A DNA stretch of 64,000 bases, from contig NZ_CP031705.1 of NCBI RefSeq assembly GCF_022701255.1, forward strand, positions 5,022,001 to 5,086,000, written 5' to 3'. Below the pieces are notes generated by a model that did no database searches, was not told the DNA's origin, and worked only from the letters and a program-made list of their open reading frames with translations. The stretch is from Microcoleus vaginatus HSN003 (lineage in GTDB: Bacteria; Cyanobacteriota; Cyanobacteriia; Cyanobacteriales; Microcoleaceae). This document shows positions 18,570-27,514 of the stretch, piece after piece; positions within the stretch are counted from its first letter, which is position 1; each line of letters opens with the position of its first letter. The position numbers and the translations under genes were made by a program.

Positions 18570-20765
18570 ATGAACATGGTTGGTCAACTTTTAGACAGGC
18601 GTTATCGCGTAGTGCAAATTCTCAGTTCAGGAGCTTTTGGACAAACTTATTTAGCTGTCGATACTCGCCGTCCTGGCCACCCTCAATGTGTAGTCAAACA
18701 ACTGCGTCCTCCCAGCAACACTTCCACAGTTCTTAAAACAGCTTACCGCTTATTTAAACAAGAAGCAGAAATATTAGAAAAGCTGGGAAAACACGATCAA
18801 ATTCCATTTTTACTCGCTTATTTTGAAGAAGGCAATCAATTCTACCTCGTGGAAGAGTTTGTGCCCGGACACGCCCTAAATAGAGAAATTGTCGCCGGTC
18901 AACCTTGGCGGGAAGAACGAGTGCTGGATCTGTTGGAAGAAGTGTTACAACTTCTCGCCTTCGTACACTCTCAGGGAGTGATTCATCGCGATGTTAATCC
19001 CTCCAACTTAATCCGCCGCAAACCAGACGGCAAATTAGTTTTAATTGACTTCGGCTCGGTTAAAGAAGTTGCGAATCACGTCAGTGACTACGATACAGAA
19101 TTTCCGCGCACCATTGCTACTGGAACTCCGGCTTATATGCCGATCGAACAATTTCAAGGCAACCCGCAATTTAGCAGCGACCTCTACGCAGTCGGGATGA
19201 TGGCTGTCCAAGCTATTACGGGTTTGCCTGGTACGGATTTGCCCAAATTGCAAAATCCGAGTCCTTCTCACACGGGGGAAATTGTTTGGCGAAACCGAAC
19301 TCAATGTTCTGTGGCACTAGCAAATATAATTGACAAAATGGTTTGTCACCAATTTGGCAAACGCTATCAATCTGCGGAGGAAGTGTTGGCAGGTCTCAGC
19401 AAGTTGAGAAACCGCCAAGAACCGATGAATACCGCTCAAAAGAAAAGTATTTCTCCCCTATTAGTTTCTTCTGAGAGTTTTTATTCACGTTTGGGAAGTC
19501 GATTTTGGTTGCTGATTGGGGCGGGCGTCGGGGCGGCAATACTTCTGATATTTCTGTTTAATTATAGGAGCAGACCGAATCCGACTAAAGCTAGGGAATA
19601 TTACGAACAGGGAGTAGAAAACTCTCGCAATCAAGATGCGGATGCAGCTTTGCAGGCTTTTAATAAGTCCATTCAATTGAATCCTAAAAATGCTGAGAGT
19701 TTTTACCAGCGCGGTAATGCTAATTATGATTTAAAAAAATATCAAGAAGCAATTGCCGATTATTCTCAGGCGATCGCTCTCAATCCTAAATATGTTCAGG
19801 CTTATTTTAACCGTGGGCTCGCCCGTAACGATTTTAACGACAAGCGCGGGGCGATTGAGGATTACACTCAAGCTTTGAATCTCCAGCCCAATGATGCTGA
19901 TACATATTATGAAAGAGGAATTGCTTATTTAGAACAGCAGGATTACAAGACGGCTATTCAGGATTTTAACGCAGTAATTCGGTTGCAGCCGAACCTTGTT
20001 AAAGCTTATCATTCGCGAGGGTTGGCTCGTGCTGGGAGCGCAGATTTGCAAGGAGCGATTGGAGATTATACTGAAGCAATTAAACTCGATGCTCAGAATG
20101 TTGATGCTTTCTACAGTCGAGGGAGAGCTCGCTTTCACTTAGGAGATTATCAGGGAGCTTTGGCGGATTATTCTCAGGTAATTGCGATCGATCCCAAGAG
20201 TGCAGATGCTTACGCTAATCGTTGTAGCACGCAGTTGAATTTGGGAGCGCATCGAGCGGCAATTGACGATTGTACTCAGGCAATTTCGCTGAGCGATGAG
20301 GATGGGGTTCCTTACAACAATCGCTGCATTGCTTATTTAAATTTGAAGGATTATCCGAAAGCAATTGCCGATTGTACTCAAGCGCTGAAAGTGAATCCGA
20401 ATGATTATAATGCTTATAACAATCGTGCTTTAGCTCGCAGCTCAGGGGGTGACGCGCAGGGGGCGATCGCAGATTTTACAGCAGCAATCGGGTTCAATCC
20501 CAACAATGCTGAAGCTTACGCCAATCGCGCTAAGATTTACCAGCAGTTAAATAATTACAACAGTGCGATCGCCGATTACGTCCAAGCTATTCGGATCAAT
20601 CCGAATTATGCTGCTGCTTACTACGGTAGAGGCATGGTTCGCCGCTCCTTGGGAGACAAAGCAGGAGCGATTAGCGATTTAGAAAAAGCCGGCAAAATGT
20701 TTCTAGATCAAGGACTTACCGGCGGTTACAAAGATGCACAATTTGAAATTGAAAAGCTCAAGTAG
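18570..20765 (+). CDS. Serine/threonine protein kinase with TPR repeats
   Basis: The 731-residue protein has the same plan as its upstream neighbour: kinase domain (1-285), a membrane segment (FWLLIGAGVGAAILLIFLF, about 310-330) and TPR units to the end. The catalytic motifs are normal for this cyanobacterial class: LSSGAFGQTYLA, VVKQL (lysine), IHRDVNPSNLI, IDFGSVKE and GTPAYMPIEQF. It should phosphorylate Ser/Thr on partners recruited by the TPRs. The start MNMVGQLLDRRY matches the MIGQLLDRRY start of the neighbour; MVGQ at 18576 is equally possible. The two genes lie 175 bases apart on the same strand. Confidence 0.93.
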   Translation: MNMVGQLLDRRYRVVQILSSGAFGQTYLAVDTRRPGHPQCVVKQLRPPSNTSTVLKTAYRLFKQEAEILEKLGKHDQIPFLLAYFEEGNQFYLVEEFVPGHALNREIVAGQPWREERVLDLLEEVLQLLAFVHSQGVIHRDVNPSNLIRRKPDGKLVLIDFGSVKEVANHVSDYDTEFPRTIATGTPAYMPIEQFQGNPQFSSDLYAVGMMAVQAITGLPGTDLPKLQNPSPSHTGEIVWRNRTQCSVALANIIDKMVCHQFGKRYQSAEEVLAGLSKLRNRQEPMNTAQKKSISPLLVSSESFYSRLGSRFWLLIGAGVGAAILLIFLFNYRSRPNPTKAREYYEQGVENSRNQDADAALQAFNKSIQLNPKNAESFYQRGNANYDLKKYQEAIADYSQAIALNPKYVQAYFNRGLARNDFNDKRGAIEDYTQALNLQPNDADTYYERGIAYLEQQDYKTAIQDFNAVIRLQPNLVKAYHSRGLARAGSADLQGAIGDYTEAIKLDAQNVDAFYSRGRARFHLGDYQGALADYSQVIAIDPKSADAYANRCSTQLNLGAHRAAIDDCTQAISLSDEDGVPYNNRCIAYLNLKDYPKAIADCTQALKVNPNDYNAYNNRALARSSGGDAQGAIADFTAAIGFNPNNAEAYANRAKIYQQLNNYNSAIADYVQAIRINPNYAAAYYGRGMVRRSLGDKAGAISDLEKAGKMFLDQGLTGGYKDAQFEIEKLK

Positions 20766-20833
20766 TCAGTTGTTAGTTGTTAGTTGTTAGTTGTGAGTCA
20801 ACAGTCAACAGTCAACAGTCAACAGTCAACAAC
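20766..20833. repeat. ttgttag / gtcaaca heptamer repeats
   Basis: Three ttgttag heptamers are followed by five gtcaaca heptamers. The same gtcaaca units recur at 45592-45650 and 58708-58738. Confidence 0.85.
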
Positions 20834-20852
20834 GCCCCATACCCAATTCCCT

Positions 20853-22280
20853 TTAAGAGTTTTGAAGTCTCTTCACCAACTCATAAAACGGTTCCCAATT
20901 ATCATCAATAGCTATGGGTTCCCAAACAGCCTCAATCGTCGGCCTCAACAGCGATTGTTCGGGATTGTGCTTCCGCAACCTGTCCGCCATTTTGTCCATA
21001 TCATCCGCCGACAAACTTTGCAAAACGTGATAATAAAACTCTCGCCAAGGTGCTATCAAGTCGGCCGGTTCCGCCTCAGCAAAAATTAGACTAGCATCAT
21101 CTCGCCAAGCGCGATCGAACTGTCTTCGCAGTTGAAAAAAGAAATCGTGATACTCAACTTGAGACTCCGCCAGCATTTTAATTGTCACCTTCAACAACTC
21201 ATCTCCCTCAGCTTCTGGCAAATCCTCAAATCCCAATCTATTGAGCATCAACCGCCGATAAGCTGCATTATAATAATCGCCAAACTTTGCCAAAGCCGCA
21301 TCCATATCAACTTGAGGAATCGCCGCTGCTAGCGGTTCCTGGAGCTTCTGTAAATTCTCCCTACAAATAAACGGTTGATTGCCGTAACAATAAAGACCCG
21401 AATAGTCAAAATAAGCTGCTGTAAATTGCGGCTTGTAAGTGGGGATAAAAGCGAAAGGCCCGTAATCGAAACTTTCTCCCGTAATCGACATATTATCAGT
21501 ATTTAGCACTGCGTGGCAAAATCCTGCCGCCATCCACTGAGCAACTAATTCAGCTACTCGCTGGACTAAATCTGCATAAAATAGCGCATACTTTTCCGGC
21601 GCTGAAAAACCAGCCTTGCTTGCTTCTAAATGCAGTTCTGGATAGTAATATTCAATAACAAAATCTAAAAGTTTTTTAGTTAAATCCGGGCGGCGGATAT
21701 AGTACAATCTTTCAAAAGTTCCAAACCGAATGTGAGAATGACTGAAACGCACCATTACGGACGATCGCGTCGGAGATGGTTCGTCGCCTCGCCACAAATC
21801 CTCCCCAGTTTCAACTAAACTAAAACAGCGAGATGTCCGCACTCCCAACCGATGCAAAGCTTCGGCGGCTAAAACTTCGCGAATTCCCCCTTTGAGAGTA
21901 AGTCTACCGTCACCGCCCCGCGAGTAGGGAGTGCGGCCTGAACCTTTAGTGCCGAAGTCGTAAAGTCTGCCGTCAGTCCCGCGAACTTGGCCGTATAAGA
22001 AGCCTCTACCGTCACCTAAATTGGGGTTATATGCGTTGAATTGATAGCCGTGATAGCGGAGTGCGAGAAAGGGGCGGACACAGTGAAATTCGCCGAACGC
22101 TTCGATGAAATCTTGGTCGGTTACTTGTGCGGGGTCTAAACCCAATTTCGGCAATAATTCGTCGTTGCGGAACCGGAGAATGTGTTGCGGAAAATCGGCA
22201 GCAGGGACTTCATCAAAATAGTCGCCACCGAGGGATTCGATGGCGGGTTCGTAGTTGAGGGAAAGTAAGGGATTTGACAT
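20853..22280 (-). CDS. selO: SelO-family protein adenylyltransferase (YdiU/UPF0061)
   Basis: The 475-residue protein is a SelO pseudokinase-fold enzyme, a family that transfers AMP to protein hydroxyls. Signature segments are [48 protein letters not shown] (nucleotide binding), [13 protein letters not shown], and [20 protein letters not shown] with its metal-binding Asn/Asp. The length matches bacterial members that lack the C-terminal selenocysteine extension. The start [12 protein letters not shown] is typical. The gene runs alone, convergent with the kinase genes. Confidence 0.95.
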   Translation of the reverse strand: MSNPLLSLNYEPAIESLGGDYFDEVPAADFPQHILRFRNDELLPKLGLDPAQVTDQDFIEAFGEFHCVRPFLALRYHGYQFNAYNPNLGDGRGFLYGQVRGTDGRLYDFGTKGSGRTPYSRGGDGRLTLKGGIREVLAAEALHRLGVRTSRCFSLVETGEDLWRGDEPSPTRSSVMVRFSHSHIRFGTFERLYYIRRPDLTKKLLDFVIEYYYPELHLEASKAGFSAPEKYALFYADLVQRVAELVAQWMAAGFCHAVLNTDNMSITGESFDYGPFAFIPTYKPQFTAAYFDYSGLYCYGNQPFICRENLQKLQEPLAAAIPQVDMDAALAKFGDYYNAAYRRLMLNRLGFEDLPEAEGDELLKVTIKMLAESQVEYHDFFFQLRRQFDRAWRDDASLIFAEAEPADLIAPWREFYYHVLQSLSADDMDKMADRLRKHNPEQSLLRPTIEAVWEPIAIDDNWEPFYELVKRLQNS

Positions 22281-22422
22281 TTTTCTATTTTATCTTGAAA
22301 TTGGCTATCACTCCAAATTATATACGGGTAAGGTGCGGACTGCATTGGTGTCAACAATCCCCTCAAACCCTTTATCTCTCTCGTTTATAGCCGAGTTCGT
22401 TCTCCCTCGCATCCCAGGGCTG

Positions 22423-22465
22423 TTTCATGCTCAAATTTTAGCCAAGCTGAAGTTTGAGCATGAAA
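22423..22465. other. 13-bp perfect inverted repeat between divergent features
   Basis: Arms TTTCATGCTCAAA (22423-22435) and TTTGAGCATGAAA (22453-22465) are separated by 17 bases. It lies between the 5' end of selO and the 3' end of the GH116 gene, so it could be a terminator-like structure or an operator for selO. There is no clear T-run. No gene is visible in 22281-22600. Confidence 0.4.
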
Positions 22466-22600
22466 TATTAATGTCTTCCTCGAAGGTAAAAACTTTTTAC
22501 GGTCAATTTTATTGATAGTTTAATTAACCGTTTTCCTTGCTAAAAAGGGAGTTTAAGGCTTAAATTTTAGTCGGATTCACCAGCTAATATACATTTTGCC

Positions 22601-25057
22601 CTATTTAAAATTCGTCAACACCCCGTAAATTGCCCAAATTGCCATCGCCCGCAAATAGTGACTCGCCCGAAAAGTCCCCCCCGCCGTAATCGCTTCCGGC
22701 GTGCGAAACTGCAACCCATTTTCATAAATCTGCTTCACCACCGCATCCGTCAATTTAAACGCTTTCTCCTCCATCCCCATCTGTACCAAAAAAGCAGCTA
22801 ACCCAAAATTAATCCCTGTCCAAACTTCCAAAGGATGAGTCGCATTCGGATTTTCCGGCGAACCATTCAGCATCACCCCATTCGCCGCACCGAACTCGCC
22901 ATCGTTGAACTTCAAAAAGCAAGAAGCGTACACAGTTTCTAAAGCACTGACTGCACATTCGGGCGGCACAATATCCGGCAATCCTAACAGTTTCGCGTAA
23001 AATTGACCGCACAGTTGGTCTGCCATCACCACTTCGGAATTACTCTCGCTGTCCAGACGGTAATATTGACCGTTCCACAGTTTTTCTTGATAGCTCGGTC
23101 TTGCTTGTAGCAGCCAACTGTGATATAATGCAATCTTTGCTTGAGGGTTAGGAATTATCTCCGGTGCTGCATCTTCCAAGATTTCGCCGATCGCGATCGC
23201 AGCCTCCAGCGCCGCCAACCACAAACCCCCGCAATATGCACTTATCCCCCGCATTTGCCAATCATCAAACGTCTGATCCGGTGCTCCAGAATTCTCAGGA
23301 ATTCCGTCCCCATCCTTATCAAAAGTTTTCAGATAAGCCAAAGCCTCAACAATTGCCGGCCAACACTCTTGCAGAAACTCACAATCTGTGCCACCAGTCA
23401 ATAGGAAATCCCGATAAACCTGCAACACAAAATCGCAAGGTAAATCCTTCCACAAATTGCAATCTTGATAGCTAGTATAATTCGTTTTCTCCCAAGGATG
23501 TTCGTTAGGAGCACCCAAATCGTGTGGCGTCGCACCGACAGCTTTTCTAATAGCCGAAGCTTGATTCCAGCCAATAATTCTCGGCGTATCGTCTCCCGCA
23601 GAAATTGCCCTAGCAAACGCTAAAACTACCGACTTTTCTAAATCCGGCCACAGCATCAACAAAGCAAAAGAACCGTAAAGCCGCACATCCAAACTTTCGT
23701 ACCAGCGGTAATCAATACACTCCAAAACCGCAAATTGACCCTTGGGATCGCGTTCGTCAGCCGCACTCCAAAGAGTACCGCCGTCTGTCAGGGCGTATAA
23801 CTCGTTAAACAAAGCCATTTTAAAACTATCTGACAAATCTTTCCGTTCTAAAATGGGTTTTTGCCAAGCTTCAATATTTTCGCGCCAAGTATCCGAATGC
23901 TTCATTGCAGTGCGAATAATCGGCCAAGCATTTTTGCCGTTGCGGCCAAAGAAATCCGTATAGCGGCGGTAGTACCAAACTCCCGATGCAAACTCAGTAA
24001 CGGGCAAATCCCAAGCTATAATAAAGGGAATTTTGCGAGTTTTTCCCGGTCGAATAGTAAAGCGAACTGCGATCGCACAAGCCAACTGTTCTCCGGCTGC
24101 TGCGGCTGTCTCGTCATTGTCATCCAACAAGAAACCTTCAGCAGAAAAGTTGCGCCAAATATCGTCGCCGTTCCCCGCCGGGTTCCAGCGAGTTTGATAG
24201 AATACTTCTACCGCCGGATTAGTAATAGTTGCGATCGCCCATTGTCCATCCCCCTCTTGCGGTTCGTCCTCAGCAGTCAACCGCGTCATCACGCAACCTA
24301 TCCGGTGAAAATCTTCCACCAACAAATTCAAATTTCCGGCACTTTCTCCCCACCGGGGTTGATAGTCATAAAATGGACTACCATCATCTCGCACCCTCAC
24401 TTCCGGGGACTTATTAACATTAGTAAACCAACCGACAATATTCTCCCAAGTCAACATGATGCTGAGAGTTATCGGCGCATCTGTAGGATTGTGCGCCACC
24501 CATTCAAACATTGCTACTGGGTAACTGCTTTCTTGATAATTGTTCGGCAAAATTGGCGAAAACTGCTCGCAGCTTAATTGAGCCTGAAATACATTTTCGT
24601 AAACAAACCAACTGCGCGGATACAAAGCATGATAACTCCCTGAAGAATTAGACTCTTCCCCGGTTTTTTCTCCTTCTTCCCTTCTTCCTTCTTCCTTCTT
24701 CCTTCTTCCTTCGCAAGGATACCATTTCCAACTAGATAAACTGCCATCTGTAGGCGGTTCAGTGGACAGTGCAAAAGCTTGTTTCTTGCCTTGAGTTTCT
24801 TCAAAAACGCTGAACTGACAAGCGGGCAAACTGCGAAAAATGTGTTCGCCGCCGTCAATGTGCCAGAGGTTGAAGTCGCCACGGGACGATCGCCCGATGC
24901 AGCCGGCACCGAACCCGCCCAGAGGCATTCCGTGCCAGGGCCCGTCATCGAGATTGCTTGCGTAGCGGACTGTATAGGGATTCTCCCAACCGAGACCGAT
25001 GGGACGTTTCCAGGTGTGCGGGGGGATGTTTGAAGTAGATGTGCGATCGTTATTCAT
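22601..25057 (-). CDS. GH116-family glucosylceramidase-like glycosidase
   Basis: The 818-residue protein resembles non-lysosomal glucosylceramidase (GBA2, GH116). The N-terminal domain begins with PLGGFGAGCIGRSSRGDFNLWHIDGG (only GGFGAGCIGR is essential). The (alpha/alpha)6 catalytic domain carries DYRWYESLDVRLYGSFALL, whose Glu is the likely nucleophile, and GAPDQTFDDW, whose Asp is the likely acid/base. It then has LWLAALEAA and SHYLRAMAIWAIYGVL. It probably cleaves beta-glucosides. There is no signal peptide, so it is probably cytosolic. Residues about 117-137 (GRRKKEEGRREEGEKTG) come from a ggaagaa repeat tract inside the gene. Confidence 0.9.
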   Translation of the reverse strand: MNNDRTSTSNIPPHTWKRPIGLGWENPYTVRYASNLDDGPWHGMPLGGFGAGCIGRSSRGDFNLWHIDGGEHIFRSLPACQFSVFEETQGKKQAFALSTEPPTDGSLSSWKWYPCEGRRKKEEGRREEGEKTGEESNSSGSYHALYPRSWFVYENVFQAQLSCEQFSPILPNNYQESSYPVAMFEWVAHNPTDAPITLSIMLTWENIVGWFTNVNKSPEVRVRDDGSPFYDYQPRWGESAGNLNLLVEDFHRIGCVMTRLTAEDEPQEGDGQWAIATITNPAVEVFYQTRWNPAGNGDDIWRNFSAEGFLLDDNDETAAAAGEQLACAIAVRFTIRPGKTRKIPFIIAWDLPVTEFASGVWYYRRYTDFFGRNGKNAWPIIRTAMKHSDTWRENIEAWQKPILERKDLSDSFKMALFNELYALTDGGTLWSAADERDPKGQFAVLECIDYRWYESLDVRLYGSFALLMLWPDLEKSVVLAFARAISAGDDTPRIIGWNQASAIRKAVGATPHDLGAPNEHPWEKTNYTSYQDCNLWKDLPCDFVLQVYRDFLLTGGTDCEFLQECWPAIVEALAYLKTFDKDGDGIPENSGAPDQTFDDWQMRGISAYCGGLWLAALEAAIAIGEILEDAAPEIIPNPQAKIALYHSWLLQARPSYQEKLWNGQYYRLDSESNSEVVMADQLCGQFYAKLLGLPDIVPPECAVSALETVYASCFLKFNDGEFGAANGVMLNGSPENPNATHPLEVWTGINFGLAAFLVQMGMEEKAFKLTDAVVKQIYENGLQFRTPEAITAGGTFRASHYLRAMAIWAIYGVLTNFK
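24671..24713. repeat. ggaagaa minisatellite inside the GH116 coding frame
   Basis: The forward strand reads ttcttcc-type heptamers, which the minus-strand gene translates as a Lys/Arg/Glu-rich insert without a stop. The same tract is intergenic at 18421, 26570 and 29879. It appears to have invaded or expanded within the gene. Confidence 0.8.
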
Positions 25058-25397
25058 GTCAATTGATTTTAGATTTTAGATTATCGATATAGGAATCTTT
25101 CAAAGATTAGGAGTTTTTTTGCGGTGTAAGCAATTATAAATCAATACTTTTTTGCTTAATTTTAATTACTCTAGTTTAGGATTTATGAGATGGTTCGATA
25201 CGCTTAGAATGACAGATTTGCCCTGAAATGTGTAAGTATTGTACCTCAACAAAACTCATTAAGAGTAAGTCTTATAGTCCTGGACACACGGGCGATCGGA
25301 AACCAGGTTTTTTTCAGAATACTTCGTTACAGCCCGCAAAAACCGCAAGAAACCCGGTTATGAAGGTTTTTATGCGTCCAGGATAGTCCTGAAAACT
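25058..25397. repeat. Intergenic region with dispersed aaacccggtt-type repeat
   Basis: Apart from one attttag run near 25070, the notable content is at about 25280-25385: aaccaggttttttt, cagaatacttcgttacagccc and agaaacccggttatg. Variants of the same block occur near 33095, 33285 and 61030-61110. No gene is visible. Confidence 0.5.
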
Positions 25398-25955
25398 TTA
25401 TTCCTTCACCTCAGCAAATCCCAAATCAGTTCCTTTCCCCGCGTGTACCAAAGCCAACTTTTCGTAACGCTTAGCGTGTTCCACCAACTCCGCAGCTTCT
25501 TCCTCAGAGACATCCCGCAGGCGTTTGGCAGGCACTCCCGCAACTAGCGTGTGAGGGGGAACGTCCTTGGTGACAACCGCCCCTGCACCGACGATAGAGC
25601 CTCTGCCCACCCTCACTCCATCGAGGACGATCGCCCCAATCCCGATCAGGCAGCCCCGTTCAATGTAAGCTGAGTGAATCACGGCTCGGTGTCCCACTGT
25701 CACGAAATCTTCCAAAACAGTCGGTTTCCCCGGATCGCCGTGCAGAATGGCTCCATCTTGGATATTGGTACTTGAGCCGATCGCAATTCGCTCTATATCC
25801 GCCCGCACCACCGCCCCGTACCAGATACTAGCGCCCGCAGCCACCTCTACCCTGCCGATCACAACAGCGCCTTCACCGACAAAAGCCGCTTGGGATAGAT
25901 CTGGCCTGGGCCAATAGGAAGGAAGTGCAGACAGAGATTCGTTGAGATTGCTCAT
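25398..25955 (-). CDS. Gamma-carbonic-anhydrase-like hexapeptide protein
   Basis: The 185-residue protein is a left-handed beta-helix of (LIV)GxxxX hexapeptides from [20 protein letters not shown] to [12 protein letters not shown]. The zinc-ligand pattern of the gamma class is present: a His in AILHGDPG, and the two His of [17 protein letters not shown] supplies the conserved Gln/Asp. It may be a carbonic anhydrase-like or ferripyochelin-binding-type protein; activity cannot be read from sequence. It is not part of a carboxysome cluster here. The start [16 protein letters not shown] is normal. Confidence 0.9.
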   Translation of the reverse strand: MSNLNESLSALPSYWPRPDLSQAAFVGEGAVVIGRVEVAAGASIWYGAVVRADIERIAIGSSTNIQDGAILHGDPGKPTVLEDFVTVGHRAVIHSAYIERGCLIGIGAIVLDGVRVGRGSIVGAGAVVTKDVPPHTLVAGVPAKRLRDVSEEEAAELVEHAKRYEKLALVHAGKGTDLGFAEVKE

Positions 25956-26057
25956 TTGCGATCGTTATACTTCTAGCAGATTAGCTGGTTGTTGATACGG
26001 GATATAATAAATAGTATTTGGCACTTTTGCAGAGAAAATATGCTGGGACGCAAATAA

Positions 26058-26567
26058 ATGATTGAAGTTGCCTTGCAATACCCGATGTTTGGCCCGGAAA
26101 TTCAGTGTCCCCACTGTCGCCAAACAATTCCGGCTCTAACGCTAACGGATACCTATTTGTGTCCGCGTCACGGGGCATTTGAGGCAGATCCAAAAACGGG
26201 GGAACTGGTTCACCTTCAGTCTGGGCGGCACTGGCGCCGCTGGGAGAATGAATGGTATCGCCAGCACACGCACCCGGACGGGATTCGGTTTGAAATTCAC
26301 GAAGCGCTCGATCGACTCTATACTCAAGGCTACCGAGCAACTCGCGTGATCGTTGCTCAACGCTATCGCGACTTAATCAGCGCTTATTTGGAACGCAGCA
26401 CGCCTTGGCGCGGCCAAGCGGAATCGCCCCGGCCGAGACTGTACGGTTTGCCTGTGGATTTTAGCCCTGAGCCCCAAGAAGACCCTTGCTGGGAAGTGAT
26501 TAATTTTGATTTGGAAAAAGAGCCGGGAGTTCCGATTAGATATCCTTATTTTCGGTTGTTTGAATAA
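26058..26567 (+). CDS. Conserved cyanobacterial protein of the TIGR02652 type
   Basis: The 169-residue protein has a two-part zinc-binding-like motif at its N terminus (IQCPHCRQTIPALTLTDTYL then CPRHGAF, about residues 15-40). A highly conserved block RHWRRWENEWYRQHTHPDG follows, and the end is KEPGVPIRYPYFRLFE. It matches my recollection of a single-copy, cyanobacteria-restricted family of unknown function. The CxxC...CxxH arrangement suggests bound metal. It diverges from the carbonic-anhydrase-like gene with about 100 bases between them, so the two may share a regulatory region. Confidence 0.85.
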   Translation: MIEVALQYPMFGPEIQCPHCRQTIPALTLTDTYLCPRHGAFEADPKTGELVHLQSGRHWRRWENEWYRQHTHPDGIRFEIHEALDRLYTQGYRATRVIVAQRYRDLISAYLERSTPWRGQAESPRPRLYGLPVDFSPEPQEDPCWEVINFDLEKEPGVPIRYPYFRLFE

Positions 26568-26569
26568 GT

Positions 26570-26638
26570 GAAGGAAGAGGGAAGAAGGAAGAAGGAAGAG
26601 GGAAGAAGGAAGGGGGAAGAAGGAAGAAGGAAGAAAAA
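26570..26638. repeat. ggaagaa heptamer tract
   Basis: About ten ggaagaa/ggaagag units directly follow the stop of the upstream gene; an attttag/aatctaa run follows at 26740-26780. Confidence 0.85.
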
Positions 26639-26782
26639 ACAAGGCTCTATTACTTTTGGGCAACAGAGGCGATGTTTTTAATTCCGAGTTCCGAGTTTAC
26701 CCTCTCAAATATAAAATCTCAAATCGCAATTCCTACTTCCCAGTCTAAAATCTAAAATCTAAAATCTAAAATCTAAAATCGA

Positions 26783-27220
26783 ATGCACCACGCCTCGATT
26801 CGCACTGCTAACATACACCGAGCGATCGCCTTTTACGAACAGTTGGGATTTACTGTGAGCGATCGCTTTACCACAGGTTACACCCTAGCCTGTTGGATGG
26901 AAGGTCTCAACGGACGCATTGAACTAATTCAAATCCCGGAACCAAAACCTGCACCGGATGCTTTCGGAGACGAGCATTATGTTGGATATTATCATTTATC
27001 TTTTGATTTAACTGAGGCGACAACTGACTTGCCTAGCTGGTTGGAGTCTATGAAAGAACGTTTTGAGGAAGCTGCTAAAGACCAACCCAATCAGTTTCAA
27101 CCTTTGAAAGTTTTATTAGAACCGACTCAACAGGCGATCGGGCAAAATGTTTACGAAGTAGCTTTTATTGCCGATACTGATGGTTTGCCTTTAGAGTTTA
27201 TCCGGCGCATGAATGACTAA
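26783..27220 (+). CDS. VOC-family glyoxalase/dioxygenase-like protein
   Basis: The 145-residue single VOC domain opens MHHASIRTANIHRAIAFYEQ, has GRIELIQIPEPKP and YYHLSFDL, and ends VAFIADTDGLPLEFIRRM. His in MHHAS, Glu in RIELIQ, His in YYHLSF and Glu in PLEFI are the expected metal ligands, as in lactoylglutathione lyase. It is only distantly similar to the YaeR-like protein at 5197. The substrate is unknown. Confidence 0.85.
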   Translation: MHHASIRTANIHRAIAFYEQLGFTVSDRFTTGYTLACWMEGLNGRIELIQIPEPKPAPDAFGDEHYVGYYHLSFDLTEATTDLPSWLESMKERFEEAAKDQPNQFQPLKVLLEPTQQAIGQNVYEVAFIADTDGLPLEFIRRMND

Positions 27221-27457
27221 TTAAGTCAGAGGTAAACACTTCAGAAATCCCATCAGCGTGCATCTGTGTTCATCTGCTGATATCTGCGGTTAAAAAATGC
27301 CAATCCCACTAATTTGCTTTAATCATGATATCAATTAACCAATAACTAAGTAGAAGAAAGAAGGAACAATGCTCATATAGCAAGCTTTTTAGCCATCTGT
27401 ATCTTACGTTTAATTAGGTGGATTTACTTAAGAACCAATAAGTAATTAATAAAAACA

Positions 27458-27477
27458 AAACCCGCACCAGCGGGTTT
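27458..27477 (-). terminator. Rho-independent terminator of the processing protease gene
   Basis: The stem AAACCCGC / GCGGGTTT with loop ACCA is followed on the minus strand by ttttgttttta. It sits 38 bases past the stop codon of the minus-strand protease gene. The rest of 27221-27514 shows no gene. Confidence 0.85.
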
Positions 27478-27514
27478 CATCTTAAAGCTAATTGTTAATA
27501 AGTGCTAATTTCAA

